Origin: a virus
DNA: 24,639 nt
Strand: one strand, 5' to 3'
IMG/VR virus record: IMGVR_UViG_3300025086_000228
Location: 1-24,639 of that record
Below, piece by piece: positions 8,887-16,341 of this stretch. The number at the start of each line of letters is the position of its first letter. The stretch's first letter is position 1. The translations under genes were made by a program, and so were the position numbers. Under the pieces are notes generated by a model. It did no database searches. It was not told the DNA's origin and worked only from the letters and a program-made list of their open reading frames with translations.

Positions 8887-11094
8887 TTATGTAACGGCAA
8901 CAGGGTTTTGTTGGTTTACTTCGATTTCCCTAGTTTCTTCTTTGACCTTGTTTAATTCATCTCCTAATCTCATTTCAAACATATTTGATGCCTGTTCTGT
9001 ACGATTAGCTGATTTATTTAACTTGGTCTTGAATTTTTCGACTTCTACTCGCTTTCTATCGCTTGTAGATTCTCTTTGCGCTGTTTGGAGGTCTCCTTCC
9101 AGCGTTTTAATCTGTTCTTCTTGTTGTTGTACTTGCTGTTGTAACTGTTGCAACATGCTTGTTCTTTTTAGAACGCTTTCTGTATCTGCAACTTCTGTTT
9201 GCTCAAGTACTTCCTGCTGGTCTATAATTCCTTTTTCATATAGACTCATGTAATAATCAAATCTTGCCCATCTATTAGAAGGCAGTGTTCCACCACTAAC
9301 AACTATTAAATCATATTGGCCAATAGTTACATCATTGACTCTGCCTATAATTTCATTTGTTATATCATCGTATATAGGGCTATTTAAAGTTGTTTCTCTT
9401 TCTGTACCATCAGGTTTCATTACTCGTATAATTTTTTCATCGGTATATGTTTGCTGTATTAGACTAACAATCACTCTACCCATTTGATTTAATGAGGCTT
9501 CAATGTCATCTAGTTTTGACTTAATTCTTCTTTGAGAATATTCATCTATCGCAACAGTTCCCTTGTAAGTACTAGGAGCTGAAGCTGGGTCACCATGTTG
9601 AAGTGGGTGAATGCCAAGAATATGATAAATGCTTTGTTTTGCATCTTCTCTGTTTTTGTAAAGTTCATTAGGTAGTGGAACTGGCCCAGCGACAACAGGT
9701 TGTCCTAACTCAGGGTCAAATTCAATTACGCCAGTACCAGCCCGTGACCATTCTTCCTCAAGTTGCTTTCTATTCATAGAACCTCTAGGAATAAGTAGCT
9801 TTGTATTTGTTGAAGAAGATGCGTGAGCTATTATAAGAGAAGTAATTTTATTAATGTACTCTTGAATAGGTTTGATAAATCTCACATCACTCATTGGATA
9901 TGGATTACGATTATGTCTATTCATAACAGTTACAATTGGATATTCTCCAATGTCCATTATGTGCATAGCAACTAATACTCTGCCAATTGACAATACTCGT
10001 TTAATTCTATCGACTAAAACATTATTGCAAATAATAATGCCTTGTTCCATAAGCTCTTCATAGGAAACTGGAGCTAACTTTGTCTCTGAGCCAGGAATTG
10101 ATTCTTCATGCTCTGGGCCAGCCATCATTTGAGGTTGCCCAGTTTGCATATCCATCATCATATGAAATACACCGCCAGTCTGTTCGTATATTTGCATTAA
10201 TTGCTGAACTTCATATATGTCTGTTACAAAATTTGTTTGACCTTGAGTCTCCACGACCATAGCTGGTTGCTTTATAAAAGCTTGATAGTCTTCATCGTCA
10301 TGTACATATTCTTGACCATTTGTTGTATCAAGACAATGCCAGAATGGAAGTTTTACTTTTTCGTATCTATCAATGATTTCATACGTTCTTACATTTGTTA
10401 CATCATCTGTAATTGGCCCAACTTGCTGGTCTTCATTTCCTTCTCTGCTAGAGCCAGGATAACGCTCATTACTTGTTTGTGTCATTTGAGAAAGCAATGT
10501 ACCCTTGTCTTTGCCTACTGGTTTATTAACAGAGGGGTACATTGTCTTTATTTGGTCTTCTGTAAAAAGTCTAGCAACCATAATATTGCTGGCATCTTTA
10601 CAGAAGGGGTCTCTAGAGGAGGGGTCAATATATAAATCGAGAGGGTCAATGCTTTTTAAGCATACTTCTCCTCTACCAAAATCTTTCATAGGGTCTACAT
10701 ACGCTTGTAGTACACCCATGCCTTTTACATAATAATCATCAATGCATTGTTTTAATTCTGTATTCCCATTAGAGGTGTCCCAGATATAAGACATAACATC
10801 AGAAAAAATCCTACCAATCTTTGTATCACTATCATCACGACCTGTGGATTGAAACTTTGGTTTATTTGCAGTAAGTAAAGCTTTAGCTTGTTCAACTGCT
10901 GGGTGAATGACATTATCAACAATTGGAGATTGCGCCCTGTTTTTTAATATGTTTTGCTGTTTAGTTGTCCATTGAGAATTATTACGAAACTCATCATCTT
11001 CAACAGCTTGTTTAGCCCACGATTGACGATGTTCTTGATAATCGTCTAATAACTCTTCTGACTTTTGTACTTCTGGGTGAATTGGATGGGGCAT
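8887..11094 (-). CDS. Portal protein
   Basis: The product has 735 residues, in the size range of large P22-like portals. The N-terminus contains 'SPIVDNVIHPAVEQAKALLT', typical of the portal clip/wing start, followed by 'IDPLDLYIDPSSRDPF'. A central part contains 'VMNRHNRNPYPMSDVRFIKP' and 'HPLQHGDPASAPSTYKGTVA', both typical of P22/SU10-type portals. The last 100 residues form a Gln/Glu-rich coiled coil (about residues 640-715) resembling a barrel helix. It would form the dodecameric DNA channel at one head vertex and bind the terminase. It lies between terminase and scaffold genes. The upstream ribosome site is weak. Confidence 0.85.
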   Translation of the reverse strand: MPHPIHPEVQKSEELLDDYQEHRQSWAKQAVEDDEFRNNSQWTTKQQNILKNRAQSPIVDNVIHPAVEQAKALLTANKPKFQSTGRDDSDTKIGRIFSDVMSYIWDTSNGNTELKQCIDDYYVKGMGVLQAYVDPMKDFGRGEVCLKSIDPLDLYIDPSSRDPFCKDASNIMVARLFTEDQIKTMYPSVNKPVGKDKGTLLSQMTQTSNERYPGSSREGNEDQQVGPITDDVTNVRTYEIIDRYEKVKLPFWHCLDTTNGQEYVHDDEDYQAFIKQPAMVVETQGQTNFVTDIYEVQQLMQIYEQTGGVFHMMMDMQTGQPQMMAGPEHEESIPGSETKLAPVSYEELMEQGIIICNNVLVDRIKRVLSIGRVLVAMHIMDIGEYPIVTVMNRHNRNPYPMSDVRFIKPIQEYINKITSLIIAHASSSTNTKLLIPRGSMNRKQLEEEWSRAGTGVIEFDPELGQPVVAGPVPLPNELYKNREDAKQSIYHILGIHPLQHGDPASAPSTYKGTVAIDEYSQRRIKSKLDDIEASLNQMGRVIVSLIQQTYTDEKIIRVMKPDGTERETTLNSPIYDDITNEIIGRVNDVTIGQYDLIVVSGGTLPSNRWARFDYYMSLYEKGIIDQQEVLEQTEVADTESVLKRTSMLQQLQQQVQQQEEQIKTLEGDLQTAQRESTSDRKRVEVEKFKTKLNKSANRTEQASNMFEMRLGDELNKVKEETREIEVNQQNPVAVT

Positions 11095-11139
11095 TCTGGA
11101 GGCGAAATTCCAAAATGGCTATAGGGAACCTCTACGCTT

Positions 11140-12621
11140 TTATGCGATTAACCAGTCTTTTGCTCTATTAATAACTGATTTCTTTAACGCATGAGCCTCG
11201 ACCACTTCGTGGTGAGGCGAATACGAATTTTTATTTGCGTAATATAAGCCGTCTAATAAATCATCGTGTTTTCCACGAGGGAACAAAGACAGCTCGTCTT
11301 TTAAATCTTGCATCGTATCTAATATGTGTACTTTTCCTCTGGAAAATATCGGTTGTAAGCTTTCCAGTCGTCTAGACTTACTGTTTCTTGGATTCTCTCG
11401 AATATTAAGCCCAGGAATAAATATGTTTTCTTCCTCACTGCGTTTAATAACATACTCTCGTAACATTTCTTGATAGCCAACACTTTCTATGCGAGTACGC
11501 TCTGAGCGATATTTTTTATAATTTTTAACAATTGCCTCTGCTAAGTTTAAAGGAGTAGCCCTTTCTCTGTAATAAGGCAAAGCATAACGATTGCCGTCTT
11601 TATCAACTGCTATGTTAAAGATTACAGAGTAATCAGCAGTTTGTTTCGTACTAGACGCAGGGTCTACTCCTGTAAAGATATTAACAGGCACTTCTCGTTT
11701 TTGTGGGGAAACAATATCTAAAACAGCGTTTCCCTCTGCATCATGCCTTATTTCTCCTTGGTAGTAATTTAAATCCTCTAATTTAAACAACTGGTCTTCG
11801 TCACCTACTATCTCACACATATACTCTCTATAAAAGACAGATAACCTGTTAATAGAGTCTAATTCATCTTTTTTTTCTTTTAATTTTTTTATAGACCACC
11901 AATCTTCCCATAAAGCATACCCTTTATCAAAATCAGGCTTATAAGTCAAGTTAAGCCATCCTTTCATATCTTTTAGCGTTTCTACTAAACACCGCTGGTG
12001 TTGCGGAGTGCCAACTATGATAATACGCCCTTTGCGAGGGTCAAGTGAGGGTACTGCTGATTGTAGCAACCAACGTAAGTTGGATTCCATTGCTTCTGCT
12101 GTTTTAGTGTTATTTTCATCTTCAGGGTCATCAACGATAATAAGACTAGGGCGCTGGTTCCCGATTTTTATTCCACGTAACTGTTGGCCTGTTCCCTTAC
12201 ATATTATCATTGAACCATCTTTTAACTCTATCTCAGCTTTAGCCCAGCTTTTAGCAGAATGTTGGCCCCAATAGCCAAACATTTCACGACACTGGTCGCT
12301 ATAATCAAGCGTATCTTTTATCAAGCCAAGCAATTTAACTGCATGGTCTTGCGTCCTAGATACAAGAACTATTAATTTTTTACCTTCTCCAAAAAATAAA
12401 TGATGCATAGGAAGAATACCGCCAACAATAGAGCTTTTAGCGTGTCCACGAGGAGCAACGATATTTATCTGCTTATTATCAAGATTCATTACATGTCCAG
12501 CTAAGTCATAATGAAAATCAGGCGACTTTGCAGAAAACATATTGGGAATACAAACTTTCCCAAACATCATCATGTCGTTTTTAAGCCGAAGCAGTATTTC
12601 TTTCTTTTTGCTTTCTTCCAT
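11140..12621 (-). CDS. terL: Terminase large subunit (packaging ATPase and nuclease)
   Basis: The ATG at 12621 overlaps the upstream stop as TGATG; the TTG one codon earlier is less likely. The 493-residue product has a Walker A loop APRGHAKS (residues 56-63), a Walker B strand LIIVDDPEDEN (160-170), and a motif III segment IVGTPQHQ (202-209). The C-terminal RNase H-like nuclease shows D320 (FTGVDPAS), E379 (IESVGYQ) and the acidic cluster HDDLLDG (452-458). All catalytic positions appear intact. It cuts concatemeric DNA and pumps it into the head through the portal. The overlapping 64-aa gene is upstream and the portal gene is downstream. Confidence 0.93.
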   Translation of the reverse strand: MEESKKKEILLRLKNDMMMFGKVCIPNMFSAKSPDFHYDLAGHVMNLDNKQINIVAPRGHAKSSIVGGILPMHHLFFGEGKKLIVLVSRTQDHAVKLLGLIKDTLDYSDQCREMFGYWGQHSAKSWAKAEIELKDGSMIICKGTGQQLRGIKIGNQRPSLIIVDDPEDENNTKTAEAMESNLRWLLQSAVPSLDPRKGRIIIVGTPQHQRCLVETLKDMKGWLNLTYKPDFDKGYALWEDWWSIKKLKEKKDELDSINRLSVFYREYMCEIVGDEDQLFKLEDLNYYQGEIRHDAEGNAVLDIVSPQKREVPVNIFTGVDPASSTKQTADYSVIFNIAVDKDGNRYALPYYRERATPLNLAEAIVKNYKKYRSERTRIESVGYQEMLREYVIKRSEEENIFIPGLNIRENPRNSKSRRLESLQPIFSRGKVHILDTMQDLKDELSLFPRGKHDDLLDGLYYANKNSYSPHHEVVEAHALKKSVINRAKDWLIA

Positions 12622-12815
12622 CAATAATCAGCACCTATAAGACGTTGCATATCATCTTCGTAAGCTTTTAAGCCCATATCAGAGGCAACCGATATTAATA
12701 CTTTACTAAATGACTCTAATTTCTTAGCATCCTTTTCATTTGTCTCTACAACAAAGTGTTTAGCTATATATTTCGGTTTATCTAACTTTTCGTCTTTTTC
12801 AAGAATTATCTTCAC
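12621..12815 (-). CDS. Small protein next to terminase, 64 aa, unknown
   Basis: The start codon is GTG at 12815, preceded 5 bases upstream by a perfect AAGGAGGT ribosome site, the strongest in the window, lying inside the end of the upstream gene. The stop overlaps the terminase ATG (TGATG). The product begins MKIILEKDEKLDKPKYIAK, is Lys- and Asp/Glu-rich and looks alpha/beta. The 17-base overlap upstream and the coupling downstream suggest a packaging-related role or a translation booster for the terminase. No family is recognised. Confidence 0.7.
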   Translation of the reverse strand: MKIILEKDEKLDKPKYIAKHFVVETNEKDAKKLESFSKVLISVASDMGLKAYEDDMQRLIGADY

Positions 12816-13572
12816 TTGGAACCTCCTTAGTGGTCTCTAACTTTAATTGACGAGTCTCTTCTGTTGCAATCTCGTCTAATATTTTCTTTGATACATCAAT
12901 TTGAATAGTATCTGTTTGTTGTGTCTTAGAGGGCAACATATCCATTATTTTAATATATTGCTCTGCCCCACGTAACATATTGCTGGGGTCAGCATTATTT
13001 CGAGCAATTGTAATGGCTTCTGCTATTACATCAAGGACATCTCCCTGATTTAATTCTCTTTCATCTAAGTATTCTTGTATTTGTTGGTCTACCATACCTG
13101 ATATCCTTTTTTGTTTAAATAATCGTTTTGCAGTTACTGCTGGCTTTGCCTGGTCTGGGCGATATGCGTTACCTACCTTGTCCCAATCTATTTTTCCAGT
13201 GCCAAGCATCATGTTAACATATAGTTTTACGGCGTTTTTTGTACGCTCTAGGCTCGCTTCTCGCTCAACCCATGTCCTAGTTCCAGTTTGAGAATATTGG
13301 CCCGTATCGCGATGAGGTTCGTACAATAACTTTGCATTATCGTTTATCCACATCCTACCATATGGTACTACAACTTGGTTGGCTTTCTTATATTTGGCTC
13401 TTTTAAGGCATTCTGCAACATATCCATCATCTGAAAGGGCTAAATCCCCTGTTTTTGCCTTTTTCCAGTAAACATACTTGAGTTCACGTTCTTTTGCCTC
13501 CTGTTCCGTCATAATTGGGTAGGTAATTTCTTCCCAGTTATTAATTTTCAATTTTCTTGATAGGAAGTCCAT
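12799..13572 (-). CDS. Putative terminase small subunit, about 257 aa
   Basis: The start is uncertain. The frame is open to an ATG at 13641, but that part overlaps the upstream gene by 100 bases, so I use the ATG at 13572 (MDFLSRKLKINNWEE). An ATG at 13512 would remove all overlap but lacks a close ribosome site. The central part contains 'KAKTGDLALSDDGYVAECLK', and the C-terminal part is helical with 'DPSNMLRGAEQYIKIMDMLP' and a charged tail. A helical protein of this size two genes before the large terminase fits a DNA-recognition small terminase. No clear helix-turn-helix is visible, so the call rests mainly on position. Confidence 0.5.
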   Translation of the reverse strand: MDFLSRKLKINNWEEITYPIMTEQEAKERELKYVYWKKAKTGDLALSDDGYVAECLKRAKYKKANQVVVPYGRMWINDNAKLLYEPHRDTGQYSQTGTRTWVEREASLERTKNAVKLYVNMMLGTGKIDWDKVGNAYRPDQAKPAVTAKRLFKQKRISGMVDQQIQEYLDERELNQGDVLDVIAEAITIARNNADPSNMLRGAEQYIKIMDMLPSKTQQTDTIQIDVSKKILDEIATEETRQLKLETTKEVPSEDNS

Positions 13573-13816
13573 GTATTTTCTTTGGTAGTTTGTATTTATC
13601 CATGATTTCTTGGGATACATCCAAGTTATCCATGCATTCATTGAGGAATCGTTTAAAATAGTTTGCCCCCTGATAACGAGGCTTGGGGTAAATAACTTCT
13701 TCGTTATGACAAAACGTGACTAAAACCCACGCCAGCTCCTCAAATGTGATTTGATGCCCATTTACAAAGATGATTTTATCTTTAGGGTGTTTTTTGCCTG
13801 GAGCGATTTCTATCAT
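13541..13816 (-). CDS. Unknown protein, 91 aa, first gene after the operator-like region
   Basis: The product begins MIEIAPGKKHPKDKIIFVNG and contains 'QITFEELAWVLVTFCHNEEV' and 'PKPRYQGANYFKRFLNECMD', giving a mixed alpha/beta look. The ATG is directly downstream of the TATATA-rich dyad region and has no obvious ribosome site, so translation may be leaderless or poor. Its last 32 bases overlap the chosen start of the next gene. It could be part of the packaging recognition system, but no family is recognised. Confidence 0.6.
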   Translation of the reverse strand: MIEIAPGKKHPKDKIIFVNGHQITFEELAWVLVTFCHNEEVIYPKPRYQGANYFKRFLNECMDNLDVSQEIMDKYKLPKKIHGLPIKKIEN

Positions 13817-13886
13817 ACTACAGTATATAGATATATACAGCTGTTTTACCTACTGTATATATACCTACTGTAGTATATATACTGTA
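13817..13886 (-). promoter_or_regulatory. Operator-like array of TACTGTATATA dyads upstream of the structural operon
   Basis: TACTGTATATATAC (13851-13864) and GTATATATACTGTA (13873-13886) form a 14-bp inverted repeat with one mismatch around an 8-base centre that itself contains TACTGTA. A second imperfect dyad, CAGTATATAGATATATACAG (13821-13840), lies next to the start of the gene at 13816. Repeated half-sites of the same sequence suggest several sites for a dimeric regulator, perhaps at the promoter of the leftward operon. A TTTACA element beside a TATATA box can be read on the minus strand, but with poor (19-base) spacing. Confidence 0.55.
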
Positions 13887-13924
13887 AAAAAACAACTTTA
13901 CTAGGGTGAATGTCAAGGGAAATT

Positions 13925-14119
13925 TCAATTTTTTTTATTTTTCTCTATTAACTCGGCTATAAACTCCATTTTATTCTCCATGATAGTCTGTTTTGTTTCT
14001 TCAATACTTGCTTCTGCGTTAGAATACTCAAAAACGTAGAATAAGTCATCTATATCAGATTCAGTAGCCTCTGCTTTTTCAAAACGTAGTTTTTCCTGAT
14101 TCCATTTTTCTATTTCCAT
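13925..14119 (-). CDS. Small acidic protein, 64 aa, unknown
   Basis: The product begins MEIEKWNQEKLRFEKAEATE and is strongly acidic in the middle and helical overall, with a Lys-rich end (ELIEKNKKN). It is the first leftward gene after the divergent region. A weak TTAGGT site lies about 10 bases before the ATG. Small acidic helical proteins at the edge of phage regulatory regions are sometimes DNA mimics or inhibitors, but nothing here shows that. The operator-like array lies between this gene and the next. Confidence 0.6.
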   Translation of the reverse strand: MEIEKWNQEKLRFEKAEATESDIDDLFYVFEYSNAEASIEETKQTIMENKMEFIAELIEKNKKN

Positions 14120-14381
14120 ACTGGAAAATACCTAATGGCACTATGGAAACACTACGTAGGAAAATTTTGAAAAAATTATGTTAGAGTGGGTGAGTGTAAT
14201 ATATACCATTACTACCCCCCAGCCTGAAGGTGCATGGGGTGTACTTTTTCGTTGAGAATTATTGCCATTCATGTTGTGTCTCAACAGAAGTTGTACACCA
14301 GCCTGCACTTCAGCTGGCCCCTGTCTCTTTTTAGCTAGCAGTTATTGTTAGTGTTTTAATTAACTAATTATGAGGTGTATT
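14120..14381. promoter_or_regulatory. Divergent intergenic region between the leftward and rightward arms
   Basis: These 262 bases separate diverging genes, so promoters in both directions are expected. A TTGAAA near 14167 and TAATAT near 14196 are promoter-like but spaced too far apart (24 bases), so no clear consensus pair is seen. A run of C (14215-14220) and a large imperfect inverted repeat fill the middle. I see no supportable gene in it. Confidence 0.5.
14219..14317. repeat. Large imperfect inverted repeat with a nested hairpin
   Basis: The left arm (14219-14244, beginning CCAGCCTGAA and ending GGTGTAC) pairs with the right arm (14293-14317, beginning GTACACC and ending TTCAGCTGG). 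The stem has blocks of 7, 5, 5 and 4 bp separated by small bulges. Inside it, GTTGAGA (14251-14257) pairs with TCTCAAC (14279-14285). The total span is 99 bases. It could be a structured leader RNA of the gene at 14382, an origin-type cruciform or a protein binding site. Confidence 0.6.
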
Positions 14382-14708
14382 ATGACAATTACTTTTGTAA
14401 ATGATAAAGGTACTGAGCTTGGACGTGTTAATTCTTTATCCGATATGGATATTGTTAGAGCGAATGGTAAGATATGGGCTGATAAGTGTTCAGCTATCTT
14501 CGTGTCTTGTTCTGATAAGCCTGATGTGATTCAAAGAGCTAAGGCCAAGTTAATGGCTTATGCCAAGTCTCAGAAGTTTGAGCAAACTGAGCCTAATGAT
14601 GCTAACTCTCAATTCGTTGGGACAAAGTCATTCGTTATGAATCGTGTTGAGCTTAAGGCTAAAGATGATAATACTGATGAGCTTGATGATATCATATTGG
14701 GTGCTTAG
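14382..14708 (+). CDS. Unknown early protein, 108 aa
   Basis: I choose the ATG at 14382 (MTITFVNDKGTELGRVNSLS) because GAGGTG lies just before it; the ATG at 14370 would overlap that ribosome site. The product is alpha/beta with 'DMDIVRANGKIWADKCSAIF' in the middle and an acidic C-terminal tail (KAKDDNTDELDDIILGA). It is followed at once by a good terminator, so it probably forms its own transcription unit, abundantly expressed judging by the strong ribosome site. GC content is higher than in the genes after 15737. No family is recognised. Confidence 0.75.
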   Translation: MTITFVNDKGTELGRVNSLSDMDIVRANGKIWADKCSAIFVSCSDKPDVIQRAKAKLMAYAKSQKFEQTEPNDANSQFVGTKSFVMNRVELKAKDDNTDELDDIILGA

Positions 14709-14715
14709 TTGATGA

Positions 14716-14740
14716 GGGTTTGCGTGTGCAGACCCTTTTC
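14716..14740 (+). terminator. Rho-independent terminator
   Basis: GGGTTTGC and GCAGACCC form an 8-bp stem (one G-T pair) around the tetraloop GTGT, followed by TTTTC. It ends the transcription unit of the gene at 14382. Confidence 0.85.
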
Positions 14741-14791
14741 AAATCCGTGCATAAAAACCAATGCTTATTATAAAAAACGAAAGGATTACCT

Positions 14792-14929
14792 ATGTCATTG
14801 CTAATGAATACAGCAAGATATTGGTTGTTTGAGTCTGCTTTTGGTTCAATTGTAGAAGTTAGTAGAGATGAATATCCTACGTACATATCTGCAATTGCTG
14901 AAGCTAGGCAACAACTGATTAACGGTTGA
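14792..14929 (+). CDS. Small unknown protein, 45 aa
   Basis: A good ribosome site (AAGGATTACC just before the ATG) precedes MSLLMNTARYWLFESAFGS; the product ends in an Ala/Gln-rich helix. It lies between a terminator and the long non-coding stretch, so it may be read from a promoter at about 14741-14780, where TATTATAAA is a possible -10 region. No family is recognised. Confidence 0.55.
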   Translation: MSLLMNTARYWLFESAFGSIVEVSRDEYPTYISAIAEARQQLING

Positions 14930-15736
14930 TTTAATTGAATAAGATTCGGGGTGTAACGAGCCTGGCAACAGAAATGCGTATGATTTATTTATTTATGAAG
15001 ATGATAAAAACGAAGACATTATTGTATCTTGTCGATTGTATCAAAAAGTGGAGTACGAAATTAATATATACCACATTTAAAATTAATCGTATGTAGTAAT
15101 GAACAATCGACAAAGTATTTATTACTGAATTGCACTTGATATGTGTAACCATTTTAATATAGTAGAGTTACTAAGACTATTCTTTAGTATCTTCCTAGTT
15201 ATGCTATTACCACTAATATATTGGTATGCATAAAAACGATAACAGTTGTAGTAACTGTAGTATGTGTAACAGGGTCTCCTAAAGAGATGTGGTTCATACA
15301 AGCAATGTTAAGCTGTCGTTAGGTCGTATAATATATATTCTCTATTACCGAAGAAGCTGAAGAGCGATGAATCGGGCAGTATTAAAGCCTACGGGACTGA
15401 TTAGCTATCAGGTGTGTTAGGTGCTGTAAGCAATGTAAACGCTGTACTAAAGAGCGCATTGTTATATTAAAACCGTAACGGGTATATCTAACCAACGGGG
15501 ACAGGTGCAATTCAAATATTTAAGTTTAGCTAAAAAATAAAGGCTGAATATAAAACATGATGCCGAAACGTGGTCTGCCAGTCAAATATTCCTAGGATAT
15601 CTGAACTCGCCACTACAAAGTAAGGTCGTTGTTTTGTATTACCTCTGCTTTTGACTTTCAAGTACTCGAGTGACTGGGTAAAAGTTATCGTTAAAACAGC
15701 CTTTATTTAATAATAGAAAAATAAAAGGAGAATAAA
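14930..15736 (+). ncRNA. Candidate large structured RNA in a gene-free stretch of about 800 bases
   Basis: No convincing gene with start and ribosome site exists here on either strand, although the phage is otherwise packed. GC content is not lower than in the neighbouring genes. Perfect complementary pairs include TTGTCGATTGT (15029-15039) with ACAATCGACAA (15103-15113), and AAATAAAGGCTG (15535-15546) with CAGCCTTTATTT (15697-15708). Local hairpins include TACTAA/TTAGTA (15169-15189), ATGC..TACCA/TGGTA.GCAT (15201-15231), ACAGTT/AACTGT (15242-15258), CTGAT/ATCAG (15397-15411) and CAATG..CGCT/AGCG CATTG (15431-15461). The strand is inferred from the flanking genes. Phages do carry ornate RNAs of this size (GOLLD, ROOL), but I recognise no specific motif of those classes. 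Ends are approximate. Confidence 0.5.
15535..15708 (+). repeat. Perfect 12-bp inverted repeat closing a 150-base structured segment
   Basis: AAATAAAGGCTG and CAGCCTTTATTT are exact complements. Inside, CCAGTCAAA (15579-15587) can pair either with TTTGACT (15650-15656) or, in part, with GACTGG (15672-15677), which are mutually exclusive pairings. A palindrome around CCTAGG (15591-15596) also lies inside. The right arm ends 28 bases before the ATG of the next gene, so the element is either the 3' domain of a long RNA or a structured leader. Confidence 0.6.
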
Positions 15737-16126
15737 ATGGGAAGATATTATTCAGGAGATATTGAGGGTAAATTCTGGTTTGCTGTGCAAAGTAGTACTA
15801 GTCCAGAAAGATTTGGTGCAGTAGAAAACCAAAGCCATATTAATTATGAAATACCAAAAGATGATTTTATTTATGACCAATTAATAAAAATAGAAGATGA
15901 TATGGGTGATTATTTAGAAGTTTATGAAGACTTTTTTAATCAAGATAGGGGTTATAATGATGAAGAACTATCTGATTATGCAAAAGTCAGAGGTTTAAGT
16001 GGAAATTTAGATGTAATAAAAGAAATGCTTACTGATTATGCTGATTGGTTACTAGGTATGCAGATACTTGATTTCTTTGATGACAATCCATCTGAAAGTT
16101 ATTTACATATGGAAGCTGAAATATAA
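15737..16126 (+). CDS. Conserved-looking phage protein, 129 aa, unknown function
   Basis: The product starts MGRYYSGDIEGKFWFAVQSS, an N-terminus I recognise from uncharacterised phage proteins but cannot name. It is very acidic and rich in Asp, Glu and Tyr, with 'YDQLIKIEDDMGDYLEVYED' in the middle and a helical C-terminus (LDVIKEMLTDYADWLLGMQI). AAAAGGAGAATAAA before the ATG is a strong ribosome site. Acidity and the early position would suit a host-takeover or DNA-mimic role, which is speculation. It follows the structured region directly. Confidence 0.75.
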   Translation: MGRYYSGDIEGKFWFAVQSSTSPERFGAVENQSHINYEIPKDDFIYDQLIKIEDDMGDYLEVYEDFFNQDRGYNDEELSDYAKVRGLSGNLDVIKEMLTDYADWLLGMQILDFFDDNPSESYLHMEAEI

Positions 16127-16141
16127 TTTAAACAAAAAGGT

Positions 16142-16176
16142 CATTGCTGACACACACCCACAAAAACACAGCAATG
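16142..16176 (+). other. Hairpin after the 15737 gene
   Basis: CATTGCTG and CAGCAATG are perfect 8-bp complements around a 19-base A/C-rich loop. No T-run follows, so it is not a standard terminator. It may be an mRNA end-protecting or processing hairpin. Confidence 0.5.
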
Positions 16177-16213
16177 TCCAACTTTACATTAAACTACATG
16201 TTATGCGGTAGTA

Positions 16214-16306
16214 TTGCCTAATAAAGCATAAGTAGGGGTTTCTTTTAAACTAATGACTCATAATTAGTTCCTTTCATATATCCTCTTTTGACTATTTATT
16301 AGGCAA
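16214..16306 (+). repeat. Perfect 12-bp inverted repeat with inner hairpin, upstream of the 16338 gene
   Basis: TTGCCTAATAAA (16214-16225) is the exact complement of TTTATTAGGCAA (16295-16306). Inside, AACTAAT (16248-16254) pairs with ATTAGTT (16263-16269) around an 8-base loop. The layout (long-range closing helix, inner hairpin, ribosome site shortly after) mirrors 15535-15708 and 16815-16913. The rest of the 16127-16332 gap holds no gene that I can support. Confidence 0.6.
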
Positions 16307-16332
16307 ATCTTTAATTAACACAGGAGAATAAA

Positions 16333-16341
16333 ATGCCATGA
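16333..16341 (+). other. Two-codon minigene (Met-Pro-stop) overlapping the next start
   Basis: AGGAGAATAAA precedes ATG CCA TGA, exactly the leader used by the gene at 15737. The TGA overlaps the ATG of the 55-aa gene at 16338. Ribosomes should use the well-placed first ATG, stop after two codons and restart on the overlapping ATG, or stall there. Confidence 0.5.

Noticed and set aside
10201-10635. A 144-codon plus-strand frame inside the portal gene.
   Set aside because: The portal reading frame on the minus strand is complete and conserved-looking; this frame is a shadow rich in Ile, Cys and Phe.
14943-15080. An open frame of 45 codons at the left of the candidate RNA region that reads protein-like (CNEPGNRNAYDLFIYEDDKN and on).
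   Set aside because: It has no ATG or ribosome site after the preceding stop, and an arm of the 11-bp inverted repeat lies inside it. It may be a decayed gene fragment or chance; not called as a gene.
14963-15100. A short plus-strand frame beginning ATGCGTATG.
   Set aside because: No ribosome site and low-complexity composition (Leu, Lys, Thr, Ile); judged to be chance in AT-rich sequence.
15280-15310. GTGGTTCATACAAGC looked like a tRNA T-arm.
   Set aside because: No matching acceptor, D or anticodon arms could be built around it.
14930-15736. Group I intron or retron as an explanation for the structured stretch.
   Set aside because: No P7/P3 core motifs, no interrupted gene on the two sides, no endonuclease and no reverse transcriptase gene nearby.
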